Of a DNA stretch of 64,000 nucleotides, positions 12,002 to 22,652 are shown in pieces (position 1 is the first letter of the stretch; each line of letters begins with the position of its first letter). The stretch lies in NCBI GenBank assembly GCA_036927565.1, contig JAYESD010000004.1:91206942-91270941 (forward strand), in the 5' to 3' direction. The translations under genes were made by a program, and so were the position numbers. Source of the stretch: Tuctoria greenei. Taxonomy: Eukaryota > Streptophyta > Magnoliopsida > Poales > Poaceae. The notes beneath the pieces were generated by a model. That model did no database searches. It had not been told where the DNA came from and saw nothing but the letters and a program-made list of their open reading frames with translations.

Positions 12002-12630
12002 TGTCAGGACCGAATGCCCAAGAGGGGGGGTGAATTGGGCTTTCTTCGAAAAATTCTAAGCAATGAAACTTAATTTCTAAAGCCCAATTCCCTACGCGAC
12101 TATATATGCATTCTAGTAGATAGAAACTTTGCGGAATATAAAATGCATAAAAGAAAGGGAAGGAGAAGGATGCAAACTCCCGAGGAGACAAGGAATTATC
12201 CCGTGGTTCGGCAAGATCGTGAGGATCTTCCTACATCCACGTTCTGGCACCCACCAAAGGGTTTTGCGACACCCAAGTCACCGAGACGAGTGGTCTTCAC
12301 TATTCCTCTCTGTTCGCCTCCTTGGCAAGGTGGAGCTCAAGCCTTGTACAACTTCGACCTTCCGGGCTTCCACAAACGCCTTGGCAAGCTCCAAAAGTCT
12401 CTTCACGATTACAACACCAAGGGCACACCCTTGAGGCTCTCACACTAACATAGAGAGTCCACTCACCCAGAATGGTGGCACACAAGCTCTCTCTCTAGCT
12501 AGTTCTAGCCTAAACCTTGGTGTAGAGATGATCGAAATGGTGTGGAAGTGATTGATCTTGGCCTTGAACACTTGTGGATGTGTGGATAGCTTCCGGTGAT
12601 CAAGACTTTACAAAATGACACGGTTAGGAG

Positions 12631-12640
12631 GTATTTATAG
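12631..12640 (-). promoter_or_regulatory. TATA box in the copia-1 left LTR
   Basis: On the minus strand CTATAAATAC, matched at 23285-23294 in the right LTR. The palindromic repeats lie upstream of it, as expected for U3. Confidence 0.7.
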
Positions 12641-12679
12641 CCAGCCTCCCCGAAATAGCCGTTGGAAAAGTAGGCTGAC

Positions 12680-13075
12680 AGAACTTTACTGTGAACACCG
12701 GATGATCCGATGTCTCCCCTTTAGTTATCATCGGTCAAGTTACTTTAGCTGACATCATTGTGTCAGATATGACCGTTGTTAGACCGATGTTGATCCTGTC
12801 TTCTCATTAGATGATCCGGTGGGTCTTCCTCCAGAATTTACTCAAACTTGATCCTTACTGGAGTAATTGACCGATGTGTGTAAGTTTGTACATCGGATGA
12901 TCTGGTGCTACACTTGGTCCAATGATTCTGCAAACTGTACTGATGGACCGATGTTGCTGAGCCATTCGCATCGGATGATCTGGTGAGTACATTGTTCTGA
13001 GGTCTTCTGCTTCAGTTGAACCAACTCGACCGATGTGTACATTTCTGAAGTCATCGGTTGATCCGGTGAGTTGAT
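12680..13075 (-). repeat. Palindromic repeat cluster in the U3 of the copia-1 left LTR
   Basis: Variants of CACCGGATGATCCGATG (near 12695, 12810, 12890, 12970, 13060) alternate with half copies (ACCGATGT, CATCGGT). The same cluster lies at about 23346-23730. Iterated LTR palindromes are a known Sirevirus trait; the sequence differs from that of copia-2. Confidence 0.8.
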
Positions 13076-13403
13076 TTTGTTTGCTTCGAGTTGTTTTGAG
13101 TGAATCTTTTGTGTTTTGCTCAGATGACCTCTTAGACATTTGTTTCATAAGCCTTTCTGATGATCTTCAAGCATTGTATGTTGTCAACTTATGGTTGAGT
13201 GACTTAGACATAAGAGCTTTGACTTCTTGTCTTTATCTCATTGATTTGATCTCAAAAGTTGATTGTATATGGGTCTCCAATGACATATTGATTTCATTTT
13301 ATTGAGTGATTATGGGGACCTTGCATTCACAAATTCATAGTAAAGTTCAATGGTTGTCATTAATCACTGAAACCGTACTTCATGGGGGGCCTAGATGCTT
13401 TCA

Positions 13404-13748
13404 ATCTCCCCCTTTTTGGTGATTGATGACAACACAATAATCAAAGCGCAATAGTAATGAATTTGATAAAATGAAACTTAAAGGAATATGCAATGAATAC
13501 AGGATGTCACACTTGAAGCTTAAGCATCAATTAATAACTCAAGTGTAAATAAGTGATCATAAACATAGATAAACACCAAATGTAGTAAACACACTGAATT
13601 ACAAGAATGATAAACGATAAACTCCAAAATACAAAAGATAACAAATAACTCAAAAGACGGACTCCCCCTGAGACTAAGCTCTCCTCCCCCTGACTCCTCT
13701 AACTCTTCTCCCCCTTTGGCATCAAGACACCAAAAGGGATCCGAGTGC
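13404..13748 (-). other. 3' end of copia-1: PPT and PPT-like copies, no gene
   Basis: The PPT (minus strand AAAAAGGGGGAGAT) occupies 13404-13417, directly next to the LTR. Three further CTCCCCCT blocks (minus AGGGGGAG) lie near 13661, 13684 and 13708. Multiple PPT-like tracts are known for Sireviruses. Confidence 0.8.
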
Positions 13749-15931
13749 CTAAGGATCCTGAGAGCTGGGCGCGATGACGAACTGGTCACCGTCGGGAGTG
13801 CTTTCGCTGGAGCTGCTGCCTGGGGTAGCGGTGGAAGGAGCTGCTGGAGCAGGCGCACTGACGACGGAGGCCAGCGACTGCTGGAACAGGGTCGCAGCCG
13901 GCAGCGGGGAGTGGATCGGAGCACGGGGAGCCAGAAGTGGAGACATGCTGAAGGAGGGTATCGGCGTAGAAGGTACTGGGGCCACTGGAGCGGCAGCTGG
14001 AGCCAGGACTGGAGGTGGTGGAGCGACTCTTGGCAGCTGCGACGGGAGGGCAATCCCGGTCTGGGTGTAGAGGTTGGTGATCAACCCCAGGATGCCCATC
14101 ATCGCCTGCTGCGTCTGCTGCTGCTGGTCGAGAGTGCGCTGGTGCATCTGGTCGATGAGCCCCATCAGCCTGTCAGTGTCTTCACGCCTCTCACGGGCGA
14201 TCTGATGCTGCATCTCCTTGTGCTGCTACTGGAGCTCAAGGAGACGGGCAGCCTGCTCCGCTCGGGCCTGCTCAGCTGCTAGCCTGTCCAGACGCTGCTG
14301 CTCAACCATCTGCTGGAGGAGCGACGTCAGCTCTGACGGCTGCGTGACCTGCGCCTCAGTGACGGGAGGTGGAGTAGGTGGTGGCACTGTAGAGCCTCCA
14401 GCCTCCGCGTCGTGCTGCCTGGGTGAGAGCGGAGGAGGGAAGTACTCCTCGACACTGTCGTCTGTGTCGCTCTCTAACCAGATATGCTGCAAGTCCTCCC
14501 CCTGAGCCTCAGCCTCAGCAAGCCTCTCATCCTCCTTCTCTAAGTCAAACCAGTCCTCCTCAGAAAGGCGAGCCCTGACCTGACGCTCAACTGGACGGCC
14601 AAGGCGGCAGTCTCCAGGAGCTGGGGCACGATAGTGACCAAACCGTGTCACACTCTTGTGAGTGAGACGGTCGTGCACGACGGACCCCTCGGGAACCATC
14701 ATGGTGAGCAGGTAGCTGATCCAGTGTCCATATACGAGCTGCCTCATCATGCCCACCCCGTCTGTGATCACATCCTCCATCTCGCATATGAGGACGTCCA
14801 CGATGTCAAACTCCATCCCATTCATGATGTAGAACAGGAGAGTCTGCTGCAAGCTGGTGAACCCCTCCAAGTAGCCAAACCTCGGTAGGAGCGTGTGGCG
14901 CAAGGCGACGTGCACTGTGCGCGCAGCAGGAGTCAACAAGGCTGGTACTCTCGGCTGGTCAGGAGAGAAAGTGGGACCAAACAGGGAACGAATCTCCTCC
15001 AGCGGTGGTGCCACTCCTCCAATGAGCGGCCTCCTCGGTGGATCTGCCTGACCGTAGACCCTCTCATGCACGCAGGTGTCATGCAAGTCCACTCCCAGCA
15101 GCTGTGCTAGAGTCTACCTCGTCAAGTGGTAGTGCTGACCCATGAACATGAAATCAATTGATCTTCTGCCCTCAGAGACATAGAGGGTGGCGTAGAAGAC
15201 GCGGACCCAATCTTCCACATAGGCACTCCGCTCATATGCCATCAGCTGCACCAAACCTCGGTACCTCTCAAAGTAAGGACGGATCTCCATCCCTGCTGCC
15301 AAAGCCAGCTGACCCCAATCCAGATAGTTATGTTGAAACAGCATGTGACCTCGACGCATGTAGGTCTCATAGAGTGATGCCTGGGTGACAGTCCAGAAGC
15401 GACTATCCACCAGAGCCTCTCTGGGCTGCGGGAACCACTCCTCAAGCAATACACTCCACCTGAGCTTGCGAAGCTGCTTGGCCTTCATCTTCCAGTAGTC
15501 GGTCAACCGGACTCCTTCAGCAACATGGACAGTGGTGTCCTCTTGTAGATCGCACGCTGGGCCTCCCTGTCCTCACGACGGTCGGCAGTCGTCGGTCTCG
15601 GACGTGGTGCTGCCTCGGTGTGACCCCCACGGGTCCGGGCTGAGCGTCGGTGGATGAGAGGCTCTACTAGCTCTTCTTCGGCCTCAGAGTCGTCGAACAC
15701 AGGAGGCTGCCTTGGACGAGCCTCGCGGATCCTCAGCAACCCACCTTGGCCACGCTCACGCTCCTCGGCGGCACGAGCGGCCATCAAGGCCTTCTTCTCC
15801 TCCTTCGACAACTTTTGCTTCTTTGTGGCCGGCTCCGCGATAGCCTTCCCCTTGTTCTTCTTGTCACGAGCAATTGCGATCGCTCGATTGAAGTTGACGA
15901 ACTCACGTGCACGGAGCGATACGGAGATCAA
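13749..15931 (-). pseudogene. Third ORF (env-like / plant transposon protein) of copia-1
   Basis: Downstream of pol lies a ~700-codon reading on the minus strand. The N-terminus is basic (RAREFVNFNRAIAIARDKKN, KKQKLSKEEKKALMAARAAEE). The middle (WFPQPREALVDSRFW, YFERYRGLVQLMAYERS, FGPTFSPDQPRVP) resembles the 'putative plant transposon protein' domain found in plant third ORFs. The C-terminus is a Gln-rich coiled coil followed by a Pro/Ala-rich tail. There is a frameshift near 15505 and in-frame TAG codons at 15114-15116 and 14226-14228. No ATG opens the frame near 15931 (TTG there; the frame stays open upstream), so the start is unknown. I see no signal peptide or membrane segment, so an envelope role is not supported. 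Confidence 0.65.
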
Positions 15932-16320
15932 CGGTCCGGGAAACCCTAGCGACGGGGTGGTGACCGTGGAGGCACCACGACGGCGAGGATGTGCGCGAGG
16001 GGCGGCTGCGGCGCTGTGGTGATTGGGAGAGCGGTTGCGGCGCTTGGTTGAACGGCGGCGGCGACTGGTGGAGCGGCGGCAGTGAGGCGGCGGCTTGTGG
16101 AGGCGGCGGCGATTGGAGGCGATGGAGGCGCGGTGGAGTGGGCGGAGTGTGGATTGGAGGCGGCGGCGCGGCGAGCGGCGTCCGGCGGGAGCACGGCGAC
16201 GGCAGCCGGAGACGACGGCGGCGGTTGGTGGTGGCGCGACGAGAGGAATGGCGGTGGCGGCGTTGGGATCGGGAGAGAGAAACCGGCGTAGGCGAGGACG
16301 TGTTTAAATAGTGGGTCCCA
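15932..16320 (-). other. GC-rich region before the third ORF of copia-1
   Basis: Dominated by CGG/CCG trinucleotide-like runs, which leave long open frames in several phases on both strands. These look compositional rather than coding. It may include the leader or N-terminus of the third ORF. Confidence 0.5.
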
Positions 16321-16700
16321 AACCCTAGCCGAATTTTTAACACCGGATGGACCGATGTTAGATGGGATATACATCGGTTGAACGCCACAGTAAGGATATT
16401 CAAAATGTTGCTATTGACATCAGATAGACCAACATTTAGGGTTTTAATCATCGGTCGAATGGCACAGTAAGGGTATTCAAAAGAGGAATGTTGACACCGG
16501 ATGGTCCGATGATGGAGGAGGTAGCATCGGTGGAATTGACCACAGTTCCAGAATTGTAAACACCGGATGGACCGATGTGTTTCAGAATGAACTCGTCGGA
16601 TCATTTGAGAAACTGACTGAACTAGCCCTTGGAGATTGAACACCTATTGATCCGATGAGGGACTGACCTAGGCATCGGATAATCTGATGACTACAGAACA
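16321..16700 (-). repeat. Internal copies of the LTR palindrome upstream of the copia-1 third ORF
   Basis: CACCGGATGGACCGATG or close variants lie near 16343, 16497 and 16561, with half copies (CATCGGTTG, CATCGGTGG, GATCCGATGAGG, CATCGGATAATC) between. The motif matches that of the copia-1 LTR U3. Position: after the pol stop and before the third ORF. Confidence 0.75.
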
Positions 16701-17307
16701 ACAACATCCCATATATGTCCTTTGACCAAACAAACAAGCAAAGAGGAACACATGTCTTAGGACTTTTTGGGCAACCCCTTACCCCTCAAAGATACTGATA
16801 TGCCAATAACTTGGCTAATCCTTAAAGCAAATGGAACACTGAGAAAAAAAAAAGGAGGAAATTATCCAAATAAAATGTAAGGCCCATGCTTTGTGAGGTA
16901 GAGTATGAAGACTTCTATCTCTTTAGAGCATGTTCCTCTAGGCATTAACGCACCTAACATTTTGTTCTTTCCACCTTATATGAGTTGAGATATTGCATTT
17001 CAAACAAGTCTCTTTCTCATGAGGTGGGTTCCCCTTTGTGACAATCTACCGTATGCAATGCCAAACAAATTATAGTGCAAGAAATTTAAATATGAGTGCA
17101 AGTCTATATGGCAGGCATCATGCAAGACATAAAGTAAATCTATCTTGCCAAGTTTGAACCTTTCAAAGGCTTCTTCAGGGAGAGCTACTCTCCAAGCCTT
17201 GGGAAAACCCAAAAGAACCACCATCCCAAGCTAACCCTAGCTCACCCCTATCCTTTGAGAGTTAGGCAAGACCTATATGATGTGCATTCTTACATGATCA
17301 TGGCAAC
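16701..17307 (-). other. Spacer after copia-1 pol, nothing recognised
   Basis: AT-rich stretch with only short ORFs; no motifs seen. Confidence 0.5.
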
Positions 17308-20300
17308 TTACATGACGTTTGATGCATCTAGCACATTTAGTTCACTCCTTAGCCTAGAAAAAGTTTTCTCATCAAGTGGTTTAGTGAAGATATCCGCCAA
17401 TTTTTCTTCGGACCTAACACCTCTCAAAGAGATGTCTCCCTTAGCTTCATGGTCCCTTAAGAAATGATGGCGAATATCAATGTGCTTAGTGCGGGAGTGT
17501 TGAACGGGGTTTTTAGCTATCTTAACCGCACTTTCATTGTCATAAAGGAAAGGCACACAACCAAGTTTAATACCAAAGTCCAAAAGGGTTTGCTTCATAT
17601 AAAGAATTTGGGCACAACATGCACCGGCTGCAATATATTCTGCTTCCGCCGTGGGCAAGGCGACGGAATTTTGCTTCTTGCTTGACCAAGAAACTAGGGA
17701 ACGCCCAAGCAAGTGGCACCCACCGGAGGTACTCTTGCGATCCATGCGGCATCCGGCAAAATCCGAATCCGAGTATCCCACAAGATGGAATTTTGCACCT
17801 TTAGGGTACCACAAGCCCACACTAGGGGTATGCTTGAGATACCTAAGTATCCTAAAGACCGCCTTCCTATGCGATTCTTTAGGTGCCGCTTGAAAGCGAG
17901 CACACAAGCATACACTAAACATGATATCGAGCCTAGATGCTATAAGGTAAAGCAATGAACCAATCATAGAACGGTAGTTAGATTGATCAATAGGTTTACC
18001 GTCCTTATCCGCGTCGAGATGACAATTGGTTGCCATTGGAGTGCTTCTTGAGCTACAATCTCCCATCTCAAATTTCTTCAAGAGGTCCTTGGTGTATTTC
18101 CCTTGATAGACGAAGGTCCCCTCTTGAAGTTGCTTGATTTGAAATCCAAGGAAGAAGTTGAGCTCTCCAATAATTGACATCTCGAATTCCCTAGACATCA
18201 TTTTGCCAAACTCATGGCTAAAAGCTTTGTTAGTTGAACCAAAAATAATATCATCAACATAAATTTGACAAATGAACAAATCTCCGTTGATGTCCTTGGT
18301 GAAGAGTGTAGTGTCCACCCTTCCAATCTTGAATCCTTGCATGATGAGGAAATCCCGTAGTCGTTCGTACCACGCCCTAGGTGCTTGCTTGAGGCCGTAG
18401 AGCGCCTTGTGCAACCTATACACATGATTAGGATTCCTCGGATCTTCAAACCCGGGAGGTTGTTCAACATAAACAAGCTCGTTAATATAACCATTAAGAA
18501 AGGCACTTTTCACATCCATTTGATAAAGTCTAATACTATGATGTGATGCAAAGGCAAGAAGTATACGGATGGCTTCTAGCCGGGCAACCGGGGCAAATGT
18601 CTCTCTAAAATCTAGTCCTTCAACTTGCGAGAACCCTTTGGCCACAAGTCTTTCCTTGTTGCGGACCACAATGCCATTCTCGTCTTGTTTGTTGCGGTAC
18701 ACCCACTTTGTTCCGATGACGTTCTTGTCCTTGGGTCGCTCCTCCAACACCCAAACTTCATTGCGGATGAAGTTGTTGAGTTGTTCTTGCATAGCCATCA
18801 CCCAATTTGGGTCTTGGAGTGCTTCCTCAATGTGAGTGGGTTCTACACACGAAACAAACGAGTAATGCTCACAAAACGAAGCAAAGTGGCGAGAATGTGT
18901 ACTTACACCCCTTGACGGACTTCCAATGATTTTGTCCATTGGATGCGCCTTGGAGATGCGTCCATGCCTCATAAGTGGTTGTGAAGCACTTGGCAATGGT
19001 GATGCGTGTTGCTCCTCTTGTGGTTGGACTTGATCATGGACTTCTTCTTCTTCTTGATGTTGTCGTGCTTGTGAGTCTTGAGTTGGCAATGGATCATCCT
19101 TCTCTTCTTCGTTAACTTGAGGCGCCATAGAGGTGTTGTTGTTGGAACTGGAGGCTCCCCCTTGATCATGGCTCTCCTCAACTTCAGGCTTGATGTCTCC
19201 AATGGTCATGTTCTTCATGGCTTCTCGTAGAGGCTCATCATCTATTTCATCATGACCAAAACTCTCCTCTTGGGAGCCATTAGTCTCATCAAACTCAACA
19301 TCACAACTTCCCTCAACTAAACCTGAGGTTTGGTTGAATACTCGATATGCTTTTGAGTTTGATGCATAACCAAGGAATATACCAACATCACATCTTCTTT
19401 CAAACTTACCGAGCCTTTTCTTGCGGTAGATGTAGCACTTGCATCCAAAGACTCGAAAGTAGGAGATGTTGGGCTTTCTCCCAATGATAAGCTCGTACGG
19501 GGTCTTTTGAAGTAGGCGATGTAGGTAGACCCTATTTGCGGCATGGCACGCCGTGTTGATCGCTTCGGCCCAAAACTTGTCCGATGTGCCGTAGTCATCA
19601 AGCATTGCTCTTGCAAGAGTGATGAGTGTCTTGTTCTTCCTTTAAACGACACCATATTGTTGAGGGGTGTATGTGGCCGAAAACTCATGTTTTACTCCTT
19701 CACGGTCACACCACTCCCCAATGTTGTATTTCTTGAATTCGGTGTTGTTGTCACTCTGGACCTTGATGATGGGAAGTTGAAATTCCCTTTGAGCGCGGTT
19801 GGCGAAGGTCTTGAACACTTCCGGAGTTTCACTCTTGTCACCTAGAAACAAAGTCCAAGCATAGCGACAATAGTCATCAACAATAACGAGACAATAGAGG
19901 TTACCACCAAGTCTTTGATATGTTGACGATCCGAAGAGGTCCATGTGGAGTAGCTCAAGTGGCTTGGAGGTTGACACCATTGTCTTCATTGGGTGGTGTG
20001 AAGCAACTTGCTTCCCGGCTTGACAAGCGCTACAAAGCTTGTTCTTCTCAAATGTGACATCCTTCACGCCGGTCACCATCCCAAGCTTGAATGACTTCTT
20101 GAGTTTGCTCATTCCAATGTGCACTATGCGTCGGTGCCATAGCCATCCCAAGCTTGTCTTAGTGAAAAGACAAGTGGTCAAGCTAGCATTCTTGTTGGCG
20201 AAGTCCACTAGGTAGAGATGTCCATGCCGAAATCCTTTGAAGACTATGTCTTGGCTAGTTTCACTACTCACAACAACATCATTTTTGCTAAATGTGCATG

Positions 20301-20562
20301 TTAGTCCAAGATCACATAGTTGTGCAATAGAAAGTAAATTGAAACTAAGTGACTTAACATACAAAACATTAGAAATAGACAAGTCATTTGAAATAGCAAT
20401 TTTACCTAACCCAATTACCTTTCCCTTAGAGTTATCACCAAAGGTGACTTGTTCATGATTGCCGGGGTTTTCTATGGTGGTGAACATATCATCATTGCCG
20501 GTCATATGTTGAGTGCACCTGCTATCGAGTACCCAATGCTTTCCTCTGGCTTTGTAGTTCAC
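17308..20562 (-). pseudogene. pol of copia-1: protease, integrase, reverse transcriptase, RNase H
   Basis: One minus-strand frame with a single internal stop. Order: protease (WVLDSRCTQHMTG near 20520; the catalytic DSG reads DSR), GAG-pre-integrase (WLWHRRIVHIGM), integrase core (LLHMDLFGSS, VQSDNNTEF), RT (QMDVKSAFLNG, catalytic YVDDIIFGS near 18250) and RNase H (GYSDSDFAG, STAEAEYIAA, LADIFTKPLDEKTF), ending SNVM. The stop, TAA at 19642-19644, lies exactly where copia-2 has the third catalytic integrase residue (E of AERKN). RT and RNase H look intact. The frame stays open above 20562 only to stops at about 20567 and 20577. Confidence 0.9.
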
Positions 20563-20577
20563 CTACACATGAATTCA

Positions 20578-22637
20578 ATTTTTGACTTTAGGCACCCAAG
20601 CCAACTTAGGTCCTTGTATGTGTGATACAAGTGTTTTTGGGACCCAAAGTTGCTTGGGGAGCTTCCCCTTCATGCCCTTCATGTCTTTGCCAATGAATCT
20701 AGCCTTCACCTTGCCACCTACTTTACTTAAGATATAATAATGATCATTGAAAGTAGATTTATAGTTAGTAGGCAATTTAGGAGAAGGTCGGTTAGGAAGA
20801 GGACACTCCCTTGTGTGGTGACCGGTGACCTCACAATGTTAGCAATAAGAACCAACTTCCTTGATGAAGCTTGTTCTTAGCTCCGGTGAGGGCACCTTTC
20901 TTTGTTAGGCACCGGGAAGGATCCAAGTCCTCTTTTGTTGAAGGCCTTTGCTTGTTGGAAGAGAATTTCCTTGTGCTTGACTTCTCCTTTTTAAAGTCTA
21001 GCCACACTAGTGCGGAGACTCTCAATTTCTTCCAACAAGTCCTTCTCCCTAGCAATAGCTTTCAAAGGCAAAGACTTGTGCAAAGCATTAGTGGCATGAG
21101 AAGTAATGTATATCTTATCATTAAGAGTTTTCTTCTTCATATTTTTCAACTCTTGATCAAGCATGTCATGAGAAAGGTTAAGTGTTTGATGTTCTTGTAT
21201 TAACTTGTTGTGCTCTTCCAAGAGTGTCTGGTGTGCTAAGTCAAGTTCATGATTATTTATCTTGATTTTAGTCTTTTCTTCCTCAATTTGCTTGACATGG
21301 GATTTGAGCATGTCATGCTCTTTGAGTATGCTTTCATACTTGTCAAGCAAATCAAGGTTAGCACTCTCTAGTTTATCACGAGTTTCTTCATGCATTTTAA
21401 CCTTACTCTTTTCCCTCTTAATGATAGCATGATATTCATTTATCAAAGACGTTAAGTCATCGGGGGAAAGCTCATCATCGCTAGAGTCATCACATACCTT
21501 GGTGTTACCTTTAGCCATGAGTCACATGGGTGGTGGATGAAGAGGTGCATCATCATTGTTGGCGATGGCGAGGCCGGCCAAGCTTTCTTCTTCCTCTTCA
21601 CTCTCTTCATCACTTGTTTCTTCATCGGTGACCCATTCATTTGCCTCACACATGAACACCTTTTGTGGGCCATTTCTCTTCTTTGGGAAGAGCCTTTCCT
21701 TCTTGCCCTTGTCATGTTTCTTCTTCCCAAAGGATCTTGGCTTTGGTTTGGCTTCCTCTTCATCATCATCACTTCCTTCAAGCTTGCGATGCTTGCTCTT
21801 GTGGTTCTCTCTTTGTTTGTCCGGTCTTGGACAATCATAGGAGATGTGGCCTTGATCACCACAATCGTAGCATGTCTTGTGATCATCTCTCCTTGGTAGG
21901 AATGCTCTCTTCTTGGTATCAAATGTGTATCCCTTCTTAGTGATCTTGGAGTTCAAGCGTGAGAACTTCCTCATCATCAATGCAAGCTCATCATCTTCAT
22001 CTTCGCTTGATGCTTGTTCTTCTTCACTTGAGCTAGGCTCAACCACCTACTTCTTCTTGTGGCTTGTTTTCTTGTGGGAGGCCTTTAGAGAAATTGACTT
22101 TGAAGATGATTGCTCCATCATCCCAAGTACACTCATCTCATGAGCGTGTATTTCTCCAATGAGCTCCGAAACTTCAATGTGGTCAAGTGACTCTTTTTGG
22201 AGCATGGAGTTGATGATGTTGTACTTTGTCTTGGGGAGGAGCATGAGGTTCTTGCGGTTGATGAGTCCCTTGCCAAGAGAAGCAATGTCAAGAGCATTGA
22301 TTTCTTCAATAAGCACATTCAAGCGAGAGAACATTTCATTGACATTTTCTTGAGGAAGCATTTTAAATTCATCATATTTGGCTTTAAGCATGTGATATTT
22401 TAATTCCTTGACACGAGAAGAGGCCTCATGAATTTCTATTAAGCAAGCACAAATTTCACAAGCTTTTTCCTTACTAGCAATTCTAGCAAATGCATCTTGA
22501 CTAATACATTCATAAATTGCATTCCTAGCTTTAGCATCCCATTTAAGTTGATCACCAACATAATTATGTTCTCCAAACCCCGCGTGGGTCGCTTCCCAAA
22601 CTTCGGGAGCAATAGCCTCGATCCTATGAGCAACCTT
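20578..22637 (-). pseudogene. gag of copia-1, N-terminally truncated
   Basis: Reading away from the PBS on the minus strand, frame 2 begins directly in the gag interior (EHNYVGDQLKWDAKARNAIY); the ~130 residues and 5' leader seen in copia-2 are absent and there is no start codon. The gag core (KYDEFKMLPQENVNEMFSRL) leads to a zinc knuckle (CYDCGDQGHISYDC, about 21870) and a long coiled coil (near 21000-21500). In-frame stops lie at about 22047 (TAG) and 21522 (TGA), and the frame ends at 20991. After frame changes, a second knuckle-like motif (C-x2-C-x4-H-x4-C, EVTGHHTREC part) lies near 20806-20846 with a TAA inside it, followed by a linker that ends LAWVPKVKN. Confidence 0.75.
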
Positions 22638-22649
22638 GCTCTAATACCA
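22638..22649 (-). other. Primer binding site of copia-1
   Basis: Minus-strand TGGTATTAGAGC, one mismatch from the initiator-Met-tRNA PBS TGGTATCAGAGC. It lies three bases inside the right LTR, so the right LTR is the 5' LTR. Confidence 0.85.
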
Positions 22650-22652
22650 ATT

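Larger units (their letters stand above)
12002..13403 (-). repeat. Left LTR (3' LTR) of copia-1
   Basis: Starts TGTCAGGACCG, ends GATGCTTTCA, and is nearly identical to 22653-24058 (a few percent difference by eye, including a shorter G run near 12027). A 101-codon ORF present in both LTRs is LTR sequence, not a gene. Confidence 0.95.

Noticed and set aside
12129..12448. Two 101-codon ORFs repeated almost identically at 22784-23103
   Set aside because: They are the same part of the two copia-1 LTRs; identity reflects LTR duplication, not a conserved gene.
15903..16643. 246-codon minus-strand ORF, Pro/Ser/Arg-rich
   Set aside because: It crosses the palindrome block and the GC-rich tract in a frame different from the third ORF; compositional.
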